Of a stretch of 64,000 nt of DNA, positions 1 through 11,145 are shown piece by piece. The translations under genes and the position numbers were made by a program. Every line of letters begins with the position of its first letter. Positions within the stretch are counted from its first letter, which is position 1. The DNA comes from Fulvia fulva (Eukaryota; Ascomycota; Dothideomycetes; Mycosphaerellales; Mycosphaerellaceae). The notes below the pieces were generated by a model. It was given only the letters and a program-made list of their open reading frames with translations. It had not been told where the DNA came from and searched no databases. The stretch is taken from NCBI RefSeq assembly GCF_020509005.1, contig NC_063016.1:5580001-5644000 (forward strand), read 5' to 3'.

Positions 1-1582
1 AAAAAGAAGCCTAATAACCCTGAAATACGCGAGCCGCGGTTTTACTAGGTTAATAATAAGCTTAGGCCCTTCGAGAGATAGGCGATTAATATCGTAGGGC
101 CTTTACCGAAGAGTCTACTAGGAAACGAGTACATTATTACGGCGATAGATTACGCTACGGGTTAGCTAGTCGCTTAGGCCGTTCCGCGTACGGATACTAA
201 AGCGACTATAGTATTCCTATACGAGAGAATCTATTAGGACTAGGGGCTACCCCGCGAGCTCCTCTTAGACAATAGTAAGAACTTCCTAAGTAGAGTTATA
301 AGCTACCTAATAAAGTAGTTTAAGGCTAATTATCGTCTAGTATCCCTATATTATTCTATAAGGAATAGGAAGGTAGAAAACCTAAACGGTATACTAGGAT
401 TAATACTAACGAAGCTATATATCGGTAACAATATTAGGCTATAGGATACCTTCTTACCTAAAGCGATCTACTGTACTAGATACCGCTAGTATATAATAAC
501 CTACCTTAGCCCCTTCTACCTTATATATAGCTAATACCTACGAATCCTAGAAGACGAGAACGAGCTACGAGCTAAGAATGTCTTAGTTAACGACTATAGG
601 AAGCGTATCGTCCGCGTCCGCTATACGTAGTAGCTCGTAAATAAAAGACTACTTTCTCGAGCTTAGACTAGGAGCCTAATAAGTCTAAAGTTACTTCCGC
701 CGGAGGTATAGCTAAGACGTAAAGTCGAAGAATAGGTCTTACTAATAAACCTAGATCTACGTAAGCTAGAACCTAAGTACTTTAGACCCTATAAGATCCG
801 TAAAGCGAGCTTCCTAGGGACGTATACACTTTAGACCCCTACGGCCCTACGGGTAGGATTCTAAGGCATCTCGTCTATAGGAACAGGCTTATATTAGCCG
901 TATATAAGGATCTAGCTAAATTCTAGTATCGGTATCTAGCTAGGAGACTTCTAGATAGGTCCGGTGTTTTAGAAGATAAGCTAGAACTTAAGGAAGTTCT
1001 AGGTACTAGTTAAGACACAAGTCTTAATCTAAAGGACCTTTTAACTATACCGGAGGCTAATTAGTTAAAGAAACAAGTTGAACTCTAGACTACGAAAGAA
1101 CGTAGCTAACCTTACGTAGGAGCGCGAGGGTTCTTAGTAGGGGAGGAAGGTTAAAGAAGAGAAGCTAACTTACTAGAGCAAGTTTAGCGAGACCTAAGAG
1201 TTACGAAGAATACTTAGAGGAAAAGAAGCGAGCAAAAGACTTTAGCTAAAGTACTTAGATCTTAAAGGCGATCTTATTAGATTGAGTTAAGAATAGTAGG
1301 CGAGGAGTAAGATTAGGTATATTCCCTACTACTCGAGAAGGACATATAGGAAGATCGTTAGCCTCTATAATGAGAAAGTCCTTAGGAAGCTACCCCTACT
1401 CTAGCTAAACCCGCTAAGGTCCCGTAGGAGATACCGGTTAGGGAGATTGAAGTATTTAGCTCGACGCTCTATCCCTAGGCCGATGAAAAAGAGTTAGCCC
1501 TACCTTAGGGAACATTACTTAGATTAAGCGTAGCGGACGAAGTTATAGCCGAACCTAAAGCGGCTAATAGCCTTTTAGATAT
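1..1582 (+). pseudogene. Ty3/gypsy (gypsy-2) integrase and C-terminal pol remnant
   Basis: Decayed pol of a Ty3/gypsy retrotransposon, cut off by the window edge on the left. Plus-strand translation, reading RIP stops through, shows integrase: an NEYIITAIDYATGW stretch near 75-165 with the first catalytic Asp, LLDNSKNF near 265-285 with the second, and RKVENLNG near 365-390 with the Glu of the DDE triad. It is followed by LEPKYFRPYKIRKASFLG near 770-820, the usual barrel-like domain after gypsy integrases, and a lysine-rich tail. TAG and TAA codons are frequent and CA/TG nearly absent, so it is dead. The sequence recurs almost unchanged at 24918-26499, where the upstream RT and RNase H are also present. 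LINE-A copy 1 interrupts it at about 1583. Confidence 0.85.
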
Positions 1583-4500
1583 AGATAGATAGATTTGTTA
1601 TTCCTCTATTCTAGGACCCTATCCGGCCTATATAGGTATATATCTATTGTTATATATAAAGGGAAACCTAAATAGGTAAAAACCCTTCCCGCCCCTAACT
1701 TCTCCTTATCTAGATTAGCTTTCCCTCTAAACGTACGTAGTCTATAATACTACTCCGTTAGCCCTCGCTCCTAGCCGGTCTCGTCGCGCTACGTCGTGTC
1801 CTCTCTTCCTATACTACTCCTACTAGGCGGTACTATTCTAGCTAGCCCTTCTCTAGTATCTAGTTTATAATACGTGGTAGGTCCTTAACATTATTAAGAA
1901 GTGCCCTAATCGTCCGGTTCCTCGCCTTTACTATCTACTCCCCCCTTCCTAGCGACTACCTCGGATAGACGAGGAGTGCGTGCCGTACGTTCTAGGAGCG
2001 ATAGCCGTAGGGGCAGCTAGTATTCGTATATCCTAGAACCTTCCTCTATAATAGGTACCCCTAGAGGCCGATATGTTCGCTTCGTAGTTAGGTTGCTATA
2101 CTACTCTATACCCTCGTAAGGCGGTAGTAGATAAGCTTCGGGGGGTACTTAACCGCGGATTTCGTAGCTAACTATTCCTTAGGTTGTCCCGCTAGCTAAG
2201 GGCGTCTACTATACCCTATACCCTAGTTGTTCCACCTCTCTTTCTATAGTTACTCTATAAACGACTTCTTACCTTCCTATCGTATTACTAGCTATTCGTC
2301 CCTTACCCGGTAGTTCAGCTCGTTTCCGGGTCGAATGCCCTTATATACTAGTACTAATTCGCGGGCCCTTACGACTACACTAGCGATGACTTTCTATACT
2401 AGGTACTATGCCGACCTGCCTAAGTAGGAGGTCCGTAGTCCCTAGATATATAGGTCGATCGGCGGTATAGCGGTCTCGTACTTAAGCATCCTTATTAGTA
2501 TCGACTTATATGCCCCGGTGACCTTCCTTAGGCATTAGTTTTGGATCTTCGCTAGCGGCGCGACGAGTCCCTTCGATAGGTAGGCCCTCTCGCCTAAGGA
2601 CTATACTTAGCTACTATAGGTAAGGACTAGCCGTATAATAGCCGTATATAGAAGTCGTAACTACCGGAAGTCCGCCCCCTATATAGACGTAGTAAGCCTC
2701 TAGTATAATGCTATATTCTGTTTAGCTTTCCGTAATATTCCCTATACGTACTTCCTCTACCGTAGCGCCGGGTCTACCTATAGTCCGAGGATCCTAAGCT
2801 GATTTACCGGGTTAGTCGTATACCCCTATATCTAGATAGAAGCTTATATATTATAGAACCGTAGCCGGCGCGTAAAGTGTATTAGATTGTACTTGTCTAG
2901 GGCAAACCGAGCCCGTGCCTCCTAGCCTAGTCCTCGTAGATCTTATGCTTCTCTTCTAGTAGCCTATAGTTCTCCTTAGTCGAGGAAGACTACGCTAGGA
3001 TGTTCGTATCGTCTACGAAGCCGCTCGTAGCGGTGTTCTAGGATTCTAGGGCTAGGAGTAGCGTCGCTATAAAGAAGAGGAATAGAATAGGTAATAGCGT
3101 TAAGCCTTACGGGATTCTAGTATAGACTACTTAAAATAGGCTTCTATACTAGCCGACTAGGATCGACGTACTAGCTAGTAGACGCGCCTTAGCCTCGGGG
3201 TCGCTAACCGGGCTACTAGGCGATTATAGCGCTAGGATAGAGAAGGAGGGGCCCTAGATAGGGTCCTATCGGGCCTATTTCGCTAGCTTCTATATCCTCG
3301 CTAGCTTGCCGGCAATTTCTTCTACTATAGCCCTCTAGCCGACTACTTTCTCCCTCCGTATTATAGCTTTCTTCTATTAGTATACGTCCCTATATACGTT
3401 CTAGGCCTCCTCGCTATAGCTACTCGTCTATACCCGGCGGGCTCTCCTTACTTCTCTTACTACCGTAGTGTACTCCGGCGTCTAGTATAGTTTAGACTAT
3501 ATCGTTAGTTAGATAAGCGGAACGTGAAGTAAGGTCGCTTTTCTTATTTCGTCTATTAACTCCTAGACTACTTCGTCTATCTCGTCTTTACTGTTGTATT
3601 ACTACTACGCGATCTAGACTAGCCTCTCGGAGTTATCGGGGTACGCCTAGATATTAGCCTAGTAGGCCTTTCCCTAGTTTAGCTTAGGGGTTCTCGCTAG
3701 TATACGTTGTATCTATATCGTAATAGAGGTCCTAACTAGTATATAGTCTAACGACGCCTCGAGTTTATGTTCGATCCTATAGTAGGTTACCGTATAGTAG
3801 TAGCTATCTAAGATCTAGGAGAGGTCGATCGTGCCTTAGAGTCCCCCTCTCTTCTAGGTACCTAGGTCCTTCGGGGTATTAAGGGCAATTACGTTGCTCG
3901 CTATCAAGTCGAGTACTTCGTCGGTTATAGGGTACGGCTATATAAGGCTTTCCTAGGAAGGGTAGTATATGTTAAAGTCTCCTACTACGATGTGGCACCC
4001 TTGTCTCTTTAGCGTACTGTCTAGGTGTCTACAGACCCCTAGGTCGCGGCTAGACCTCGAGGCTAGCGGTTGTATATATAGGTCGTGTATCTAGGTACTA
4101 CCTACGTAGAGGGAGGTAATATCGCCCCCGCCTTCTTTGTCTAAGTAGTACACTACCTCCTAGTCGGATTCTAGTATGTCCTTGCTAATATAGAAGCACG
4201 TACGGGGTCTGCCGTCGCCTCGTAGGCATGTCGTATAGCCTAGTAACTTATAGGTCGTTAGTCTCTTATAGTACGAGTTAATCTATAGCTCCTAGATTAT
4301 AAGGACGTAGTAGACGCGCGGGTCCGCCTCGTATAGGAAATGGTTCTAGACTATATCCTTGCTATAGTTGACGTTATACTAGATAATGCTAAGCGTGTCG
4401 AGGCTAGTTATCGGCATCGACAATCATTTCCTCTATATCGTCCTATGTCCTACTGCCCTATACGTCCTAGTCTACGCCTATCGGCTATATACTAAAGGGG

Positions 4501-5880
4501 AGCCGGGCCTAGTTAGATTCCCTCGCCGTAGCTAGTAGAGCACGTGGCCTCCCGTACGCCCTAGGTTACGTATCCTTTATATCGTTCTCGGCCCTAGGGC
4601 GCTTATACCCGACCGCCGCTAGTTAGTTCCGGTATAGGCTAGCCTTACGGTCACTATAGAATCTTAGGGCGACGGTTCTGTTTGTGATTGCCTTGTTTTT
4701 CGCTAGTTTCCGCTATAGGCATTCCGTACTATACGATAGGTAGTGCCCCGGACAGTTCGCGTACCGTCTCGTAGTCGATGTATAGTCCCTAGACATATAG
4801 TCTCCTATACAGTTCGAGCAGGCCTGCTTGTTTGTACACGTGTAGGTTTGGTGTCTATACTATTAGCATTTGAAGTATTAGAGGACACGAAAGGATAAGG
4901 AGTGCTTTTCTACTATCTTAAGGCTATATTGCCAGACCAGGCCTTGTTCTATCGCTAGATCCGCCGCTTTCGCGTCTTGTAGCCATACTATTAGCGCCGA
5001 GGCCTTCTTGCCTTCTGGCCATTTCCTATAGAGCCAAGTCGCCTTCTGGATTGGAGAGTTAAGAGTGACCGGGTTGTCCTCTTAGAGAGCGCGTAGGTGA
5101 CCCTGGTTGGTTGGGTCAAACTCCTTAGGCATGTCGTGGACTAGGATCGTGAATTGTTTCGTTAAGACCTTCGCTGATGCCGCAACCTTAGATGCCCACT
5201 GTGGCTGTGCCTCTAGGTGCCTCCTAGTAGTAGCAGAGCTAGTATAGATCTATAGAGTGCCGTTGGACTATTAGTTCACTACGACCACCCCTAGTTAGTT
5301 GATTCGTTAGGCGAGCTCCTTATTCGATAGCTTCGCAACTTCGGCCTAGTCTTCCTTTGCTACAATACGGATCGTAACTGTATCGTACGTTAGGCGGGGG
5401 CCTAGTATCGATGCCGCGACCGATGCCTAGCTATAGGGGTGTTAATTCCGGGTGGCCTTGCTAATCGCCTAAGACGTCGTCCTCATTTCTTGTTGCCCTC
5501 GGTAATACGACAGTACAAGTGCCGTACGTAGCTAAGTGATCATTACCTATAGAGACCGGTAAGGGAGCTGATCGTTAGTTTCTATACTTTTTGCGTCCTC
5601 TATAAGTTGCTACTAGTTGTCTTAGGGGGGCTTCGCCTATAGGGCCGTAGGCGCCGTTAGTGCCGTAGCCTAGGCTACTATTGCCTAGGAGTTGCCTAAT
5701 GTAGCTAGGCACCTCCGCGGCGTTTAGAGCTGAAGAAACAGGGTGAAGAGAGCTTCAAGCTGTCCAGATTGAATAAGGTAGAACTCCCTTAGTCCTAGGG
5801 GCAGTGGCCTACTTTATATATCGTTAGAATAGCCTTGATAAGAGCTTTCGAATGTGTCTTGTTTTGGCGCAGAGATCGAT
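1583..5880 (-). mobile_element. LINE-A copy 1, RIP-decayed, internally deleted
   Basis: Non-LTR retrotransposon on the minus strand. Its 3' end is at the left, with a GATA/TATC-repeat tail at 1583-1596, and its 5' end is near 5880. The best copy of the same family is at 50942-55681, and matching segments identify RT, endonuclease and ORF1 here. Relative to copy 3 (35436-39108) it lacks 657 bp of RT sequence at the junction 3169/3171. The ORF2 part (1583 to about 4560) is heavily RIP-mutated. The ORF1 part (about 4800-5870) keeps many CA/TG dinucleotides. I could not find a TSD: the flanks at 1570-1582 and 5881-5895 do not match. No usable ORF remains. Confidence 0.9.
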
Positions 5881-6088
5881 AAGCCTAGTTATTAATATAG
5901 TAGAGTATAGAGCGGGTATACTACTTAAGATCTCTAGAGAGGACGTAGAGAGTTACTAGAAGTAGCGCTAGTACGGCGCTAGCGGTACGCTTAGGAGGTA
6001 TAGTAGTACTAAGTAGGTATCTTAGTATTAATCAAAAAAGAATTTATTATAGTAGCCGAAGACGCGCGTACGGTATAAAGGTAGAGCG
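5881..6088. other. Unassigned RIP-mutated sequence
   Basis: A stretch between LINE-A copy 1 and the small LINE-A fragment, poor in CA/TG. It may be the continuation of gypsy-2 on the far side of LINE-A copy 1, but I see no motif that proves it. It contains the left target site of the fragment at 6104-6746. Confidence 0.3.
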
Positions 6089-6761
6089 AAGGGAGTATAA
6101 TAGATAGATAGATTTGTCATTCCCCTGTTCTAGGACCCTATCCGGCCTATACAGGTATATATCTATTGTTATGTACAAAGGGAAACCCGAATAGGTGAAA
6201 ACCCTTCCCGCCCCCGACTACTCCTTGTCTAGTTTAGCTTTCCCTCTGAACGTACGTAGTCTATGTCACTACCCCGTTAGCCCCCGCTCCTAGCCGGTCT
6301 CGTCGCGCTACGTCGTGTCCTCTCTTCCTGCACTGCTCCTACTAGGCGGTACTGTTCTAGCTAGCCCTTCTCTAGTATCCAGTTCGTAATGCGCCGTAGG
6401 TCCTCAGCGTTGTTAAGAAGTACCCCAATCGTCCGGTTCCTCGCCTTTGCTATCCACTCCCCCCTTCCTAGCGACCACCTCGGACAGACGAGGAGTGCGT
6501 GCCGTACGTTCTAGGAGCGATAGCCGTAGGGGCAGCTAGTATTCGTGTATCCTGGAACCTTCCTCTATAATAGGTACCCCTAGAGGCCGATGTGTTCGCT
6601 TTGTAGTTAGGTTACTATACTACTCTATGCCCTCGTAAGGCGGTAGTAGATAAGCTTCGGGGGGTGCTTGACCGCGGATTTTGTAGCTGACCATTCCTTA
6701 GGTTGTCCCGCTGGCTGAGGGCGTCCACTATGCCCTACAACCTAGTAAGGGAGTATAATAG
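6089..6761 (-). mobile_element. LINE-A 3' fragment with 15-bp TSD
   Basis: A 643-bp, strongly 5'-truncated LINE-A insertion (6104-6746) in minus orientation. It begins with the GATA-repeat tail and matches the 3' end of LINE-A as at 1583-2230, but keeps more CA/TG (for example cccctgttctagg rather than cctctattctagg). It is flanked by perfect direct repeats aagggagtataatag at 6089-6103 and 6747-6761. That is the mark of target-primed reverse transcription with premature stopping. It carries only the last codons of ORF2 and the 3' untranslated region. Weaker RIP than copy 1 suggests a later insertion or incomplete mutation of a short copy. Confidence 0.93.
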
Positions 6762-7088
6762 TATAGAGAAAGTATTATACTATAGAAAAGCTAGAAAATA
6801 GAGAAAATTTCCGATACTTATCTAAATATTATAGTTATAGACCGTATATTATTATTGCTACGGAAGACAATATAATACTTAAGGTAACTCTTCTAGAAGC
6901 TACTAGAAGAATAATAACCGTAAATAATAATATAATAAGGTTTATAACGCTTCTAATCTAAGGCTACGTACGCGTAGCGTATCCGAGATACCTAAAAAGA
7001 GTTTCTATATAGAAGCTAGATAACCGCTCGAGTAGAGAGGTATGTACTCGTATACTCTACGTAGCGTATATATATACGTATATATATA
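6762..7088. other. AT-rich RIP-mutated sequence, no gene seen
   Basis: AT-rich decayed sequence ending in an alternating TA run (7065-7090), which is the target of the pogo element. It was contiguous with 5881-6088 before the LINE fragment inserted. No domain could be recognised in translation. Confidence 0.35.
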
Positions 7089-7090
7089 TA

Positions 7091-8240
7091 ACGTGCTTTA
7101 CTACCGAGCGGGCTATACTACCGAGCTGGCTACTTCTACTAAGAACTATACTACTTCTACTTTAATTACGACGGTATCTTAACACGACGACATCCTATAG
7201 AATTGTTACTAGGAGGAAAATTCCTCTTTAGATTCTTCGCTATCTAGTAAGTCTACTTAATAGGTGCGTACGTTATACCCCGACTTGCTATATCGCTTAT
7301 AGCGTCGTAGCCTTAGTACTAGCCGAACACTATCTAGCGACTCTCTACTCACTTCCTACCTTCTAGTATCCTCTAGAGGTATCAATTACGACGCCTTATC
7401 AAAGGTTAAAGACCCTCTAGACTAAATGTACTTGCGCTTTCGTACTTTCCGCTATATAAGGGCCTCGTTAGACTTACGTAGCTTACTAATCTCGCTTCGT
7501 ATAAGAGCTATCTAATACGCTATCTCTCTACTCCCTCTCTATTACCCTATTGAACGACCTTCCTCTTTCTACTACGCCTTTCTGAACCCGTAACGACGCT
7601 CTAAGACGTAATGACACCTATTATAAACCCTATCTCGTCGAAGTTATAGGTGTCCTAGTTAAGGATACTATACTTCTCCTTTATATTACGTATAAGTAAG
7701 AACTACCTCTCGATAACGTCTAGATCTTATATTAGGGCTCGCTAACGATCGTATCTACGTGTTATACGAACCTTTAGCTCACGATACCGCCTAATGAACC
7801 TGTCTGTCTAATCGAGACTAGCGGGCTTAAGACCCTTCTCTTATAGTAATGAATCGGCTATTGCTCGTACACTAGCCTTTAACAGCGGGAAACCTCTAAG
7901 ATCTAGCTCGAGTATGTACTCAAGTATTACCTTCTCTTCTAGCTCTATAAGCTTCTTCGAATTGGGCTCGTAGTCACCCCGAGGAGGTCGTCTATTCAAT
8001 CGATACCCTAGTATAGTTCGAGACGCGTCGTATACCTTTATAGCAAGTCGATTCGTAATTGTCGCGTCGCGTTTCGTGGCCTGGACAGCTAAGGTCAGTT
8101 TGGCCTCGTTTGAAGACAATATACGCTATAATAGTGGTTGTATAGCTATATCTGTAGAAGTGGTACAGTTCTTAGTAAAAGTGGCCCGCTCGGTAGTATA
8201 GCCCGCTCGGTAGTATAGCCCGCTCGGTAGTAAAGCACGT
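7091..8240 (-). mobile_element. Fot1/pogo-type DNA transposon, internally deleted
   Basis: A Tc1/mariner-superfamily element of 1150 bp flanked by TA dinucleotides (7089-7090 and 8241-8242). The terminal inverted repeats are 7091-7160 and 8154-8240. Both start acgtgctttactaccgag and continue almost base for base. They contain tandem 17-bp units (ctaccgagcgggctata), two at the left end and three at the right, so the arms differ by one unit. The interior encodes a minus-strand transposase remnant. The spacing between helix-turn-helix and right end is short, and the catalytic DDE region is missing, so this is a non-autonomous derivative. Confidence 0.93.
7380..8119 (-). pseudogene. Pogo/Fot1 transposase N-terminal remnant
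   Basis: The open part, 7841-8119 (92 codons), is an N-terminal DNA-binding region of Fot1/pogo transposases. It has the psq-type helix-turn-helix, with AIKVYDASRTILGYRLN at about residues 26-42, and then the EE..ILEYILELDLRGFP..KASVRAIADSLL pattern typical of the family. It stops at a TAA where CAA would be expected. Reading on in frame gives the second helix-turn-helix (RFIRRYRELKVRIT) and then NFDEIGF and QGNREW, conserved features just before the catalytic core. Similarity then ends and the DDE core is not seen. The protein is non-functional as transposase. CpA-type stops indicate RIP. Confidence 0.85.
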
Positions 8241-8242
8241 TA

Positions 8243-8626
8243 TTAGTTTTTATAAGATAATTATATCAATAGATAGAATATCTATTTTGAACAAGCTACT
8301 AGGACGACTCCGTAAACTAAGAGATCCTATAGTAGATAGAATAGACAAACTACGGCAATTCTAATTTTGTAAATAAATACTGTAGTAACTAACGAACGTT
8401 CTTCTCTCTCTAATTTCTCCGCGCAATTGGCCACTTCGCTATTCCCGTAGTCGACTTAGTTGAGCCGTTCTTTCGGGCAAGTTTGCTCTCGCCTTAGCGT
8501 GGTTCGCTCGACGAGTACTTCCGTATAATGAATTGACACTTGTTCCGCGACTCGTCCCGTAACATCGAGGGGGGTACGCACGGTACGATGTTAAGCTTGG
8601 ATTCCGATCCAAGCATCTTGGAGATC
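8243..8626. other. Flank and downstream region of the secreted-protein gene
   Basis: RIP-type composition fades out between about 8250 and 8400, and CA/TG become normal afterwards. No gene is supported. Plus-strand reading frames here and across 8540-8863 are antisense to the secreted-protein gene and its 3' side. Confidence 0.4.
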
Positions 8627-9124
8627 CTATTGAGAACCACAGTGAACGTTGTCGTTCGAGATGAATCCCCGAGAGTAGTACCCCACGTATATGTCCTTGT
8701 CCGCCTCAGATTCATCATACCATCTCCTTCCAAGAACTCTCTCGGTATAAGGTTTGACATCGCAATCAAACCATTGTTGCCCATCGAACCACTTCCCATT
8801 TCGAACCCTCCATGCAGTAGCCTGAACGCTACAAATACAAGTCTTGCTCCCGGGACAGTCTGAACAAGGCGCTTCTTGGATCTTTGGAATCGCCGTGGAG
8901 AAACCGTCAGCCCCCTGGCAAGCATCGTTCTTCTTCCACAGATTGAATTGCTGGTAAAGGGAGTCGTAAGAGCAGTAAAAGTTGCAGTTATCGCCCCCAG
9001 GTATTCTGAACTGGTGCACCCACTTCAAAGCTACGGCCTTGCAGTCGAGGGAGTAAGCTGGCTTAGTTGTGTATGCCAACATAGACAAAAGAAGTAGCCA
9101 TAGGGTCTTCGCTGACGACAACAT
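8627..9124 (-). CDS. Small secreted cysteine-rich protein, candidate effector
   Basis: A 165-residue predicted protein of unknown family and the only clean host-like gene in the window. Residues 1-25 are a classical signal peptide: a short polar start, then LWLLLLSMLA, with likely cleavage after AYS. The mature part of about 140 residues has ten cysteines, an even number suited to disulfide bonds, with a cluster CSDCPGSKTCIC at about residues 87-98, plus many Trp and Tyr. No transmembrane segment follows the signal. The ATG at 9124 is the first in frame and has A at -3. A TATA-like element lies about 80 bp upstream. It keeps normal CA/TG, unlike its surroundings. Size, secretion and location among transposons resemble fungal effectors, but the function is inferred and homology was not tested. 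An intron cannot be ruled out. Confidence 0.65.
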   Translation of the reverse strand: MLSSAKTLWLLLLSMLAYTTKPAYSLDCKAVALKWVHQFRIPGGDNCNFYCSYDSLYQQFNLWKKNDACQGADGFSTAIPKIQEAPCSDCPGSKTCICSVQATAWRVRNGKWFDGQQWFDCDVKPYTERVLGRRWYDESEADKDIYVGYYSRGFISNDNVHCGSQ

Positions 9125-9202
9125 CGTAGGATGAGAGTCCTCTCGAGTTAATGTATGTATGATCGATGATAGACGCTGGATTGTCCTACGACGGTAGATA
9201 TC

Positions 9203-9214
9203 ACCTTATATATA
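9203..9214 (-). promoter_or_regulatory. Possible TATA element of the secreted-protein gene
   Basis: An alternating TA run, tatatatata, lies roughly 80-90 bp upstream of the start codon at 9124 on the minus strand, in otherwise mixed sequence. The position suits a core promoter. This is inference from position and composition only. Confidence 0.35.
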
Positions 9215-9315
9215 TAGTAGCTCGACACTTAGTGTATTGACCAACAAAGTCAGAACTGCCGTTATTTGTCTGTCCTGTCTACTACAGGATGCCTTGTCCG
9301 AATGCGGGGTCGCCC

Positions 9316-9606
9316 TACAGTCCTGGGCATAGTTTTTACAACCCCTGTACTTACGCTAAACCCTTCCGGCTATCCATGTCCATCTCAGAAGGTGTTGCTA
9401 CCTTCAATCTCACTATCAAGAATGGGCCAAGCTCACACCTGAGGACATACAACGTATATGCAAGAGTATGCGAGAACGCTGCGAGGCAGTAATAGCCCAC
9501 AATGGAGGACACACCAGGTGGTGAGCTACGCCAAGCAGTGGATCCATCCTTCCTAATGAGGAAAGGTGGAAGAACATGGGCTGTAAAAACTATGCCCAGG
9601 ACTGTA
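9316..9606. mobile_element. MITE, 287 bp, perfect 23-bp inverted repeats
   Basis: Perfect 23-bp terminal inverted repeats lie at 9318-9340 (starting cagtcctgggcatag) and 9582-9604, each flanked outside by TA (9316-9317 and 9605-9606). The 287-bp interior has no convincing ORF. TA duplication and short length fit a non-autonomous Tc1/mariner-like MITE. The CAG ends could also suggest hAT, but no 8-bp duplication is visible. CA/TG content is normal, so it is not RIP-mutated. A 67-codon reading frame over the left end (9289-9492) is probably chance. Confidence 0.85.
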
Positions 9607-9869
9607 CATAGTACCTCATTTAAAATGGAGATATACTAGCGGTAGGAATTCCTCGAGGCTTCAAGCCCTAGCTACCCGCTCCAGCCCTATTATTTGCCGC
9701 TCAATTTGATTAAACTTCAATCTATAAGTTATCGCATCTCGAAGACCCCTTAGTATCTATATATTCTAGATAGAACTGGCTTAAGGGCGTGTCTATAGGG
9801 TAGGCTATAGATTCTAGGAGGTTGCTATAGATATATAGTATAGTTATAGAATATACTACGCGTGTCGGA

Positions 9870-11145
9870 ATGGCGACGACGGCGACGGTAAGAGACAGAG
9901 AACGAGGAGGAGATGAATGGGGCATGCTTTGTAGAAAGGCAGAGGAGATGGTAATGGCAGAAGAGGGACAATTCCCAGAAAAAGCACTAAAAGGGGTAAT
10001 AAGTGAGCTCCTCGGGGGACTGAAAGCACTCAAACAACAAACAGGAACTACGATTAATAGAGCAATCGAAGCGACAAGAAACACCTTCCAGAAAGACCTA
10101 AGGCAGGCCCAAGGCCTAAAGACATATGCTACAGCAGCAACGAGCCCCCCACTAGCCCCTAAAGCACGGTAGTCCGCATACACATCACAGACCAGTAGGA
10201 GAAGGAAGAGGTAGGCAAGATGACAGGAAGGGAGATAGTAGAAAAGCTTGGGATGAAGGAGGTAGTAGGAGCAAAGGCAGACAATAGAGGGGTAAGACTG
10301 TTTATAGCCCACACACAGGACAAGAAGACCTAGAGATGAACAAGGAATGGACACTAAAGATTGGCAAGACAGCAAAGGTCTCCCATCAGCAATACATAGT
10401 CATTGCACATGGAGTCCTAAGATCCTTCAACATACAAGCAGACATGCCAAGCCTTTAGAGACAGAACTAAGCAACAGTCCCAGGACTACAGATCACAAAA
10501 GTGGCATAGGTCAGGAAGAAGATTGAAGAGACTAAGAAGGCCTCATCTCTCATCTTATAGGTAGGAACTGCAGCCCAGGCAAACAAGGTTCTAGACCAAG
10601 GACTATTCTGGGACTACGAGAGATTTGAAGCAGAGATACATCAGAGTAACCACAGAGTCCTCCAATGTTCTAAGTGTCAACAGTATGGCCATATTGCCCC
10701 AAAGTGTAACAGACCTACACCAGTCTGCTCCTACTGTGCTAGTGATCACGTAACCCAGGAGTGCCAGAAGAAGAAGGAAGACACGAGATGTGCAGCTTGC
10801 GGAAGGAAACATCTAGCATGGTCAAACCAATGTCCAGCTAGACTTGCAGCCTAGTGGAAGGCGAGGGAAGCAAGAGTAACAACTCCTGCAAGATTCTTAG
10901 TGGGGGAAAAAGACTAGCCAGCAAGGACCTTTCACCCAAACAAGAGACCAAGGCCGCAAGATGAGCTAATACCTGCAATAGGGAGGCCAACACACCTATT
11001 CAGAGCAGGACAAAGCAATGGACAGATGAAGATACACCAGATAATAGGGAGCCAGCGGGAGGAGTCGGAACAAATAGAGTAACAAGGCCAGGAGAACCAG
11101 CCCTACAACCAACCACATGACCAGCCAGACACACCTATGTCCTAA
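9870..11145 (+). pseudogene. LINE-D ORF1 (gag-like, three zinc knuckles)
   Basis: RNA-binding ORF1 protein of the LINE. The ATG at 9870 opens a 100-codon basic segment (MATTATVRDRERGGDEWG), stopped by TAG at 10170. The coding sense then moves through two further frames, so at least two frameshifts have occurred. At 10666-10833 there are three consecutive zinc knuckles: CSKCQQYGHIAPKC (CX2CX4HX4C), CSYCASDHVTQEC (CX2CX3HX4C) and CAACGRKHLAWSNQC (CX2CX3HX6C), all with metal ligands intact. A glutamine- and proline-rich tail follows, ending at TAA 11143-11145. The stops are mostly TAG, consistent with RIP of CAG or TGG. It is not translatable as one protein now. Confidence 0.85.

Noticed and set aside
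7065..7090. TA-run as a possible promoter or origin
   Set aside because: It is the target site of the pogo element in AT-rich decayed DNA. No gene start is next to it.
8494..8925. A 143-codon minus-strand frame and a 107-codon plus-strand frame (8540-8863)
   Set aside because: Both overlap the secreted-protein gene in other frames and show low-complexity, frame-shadow composition.
9722..10375. A 217-codon minus-strand frame with hydrophobic segments
   Set aside because: It is antisense to LINE-D ORF1. Leu/Ser-rich content is expected from the complement of Lys/Glu/Arg codons.
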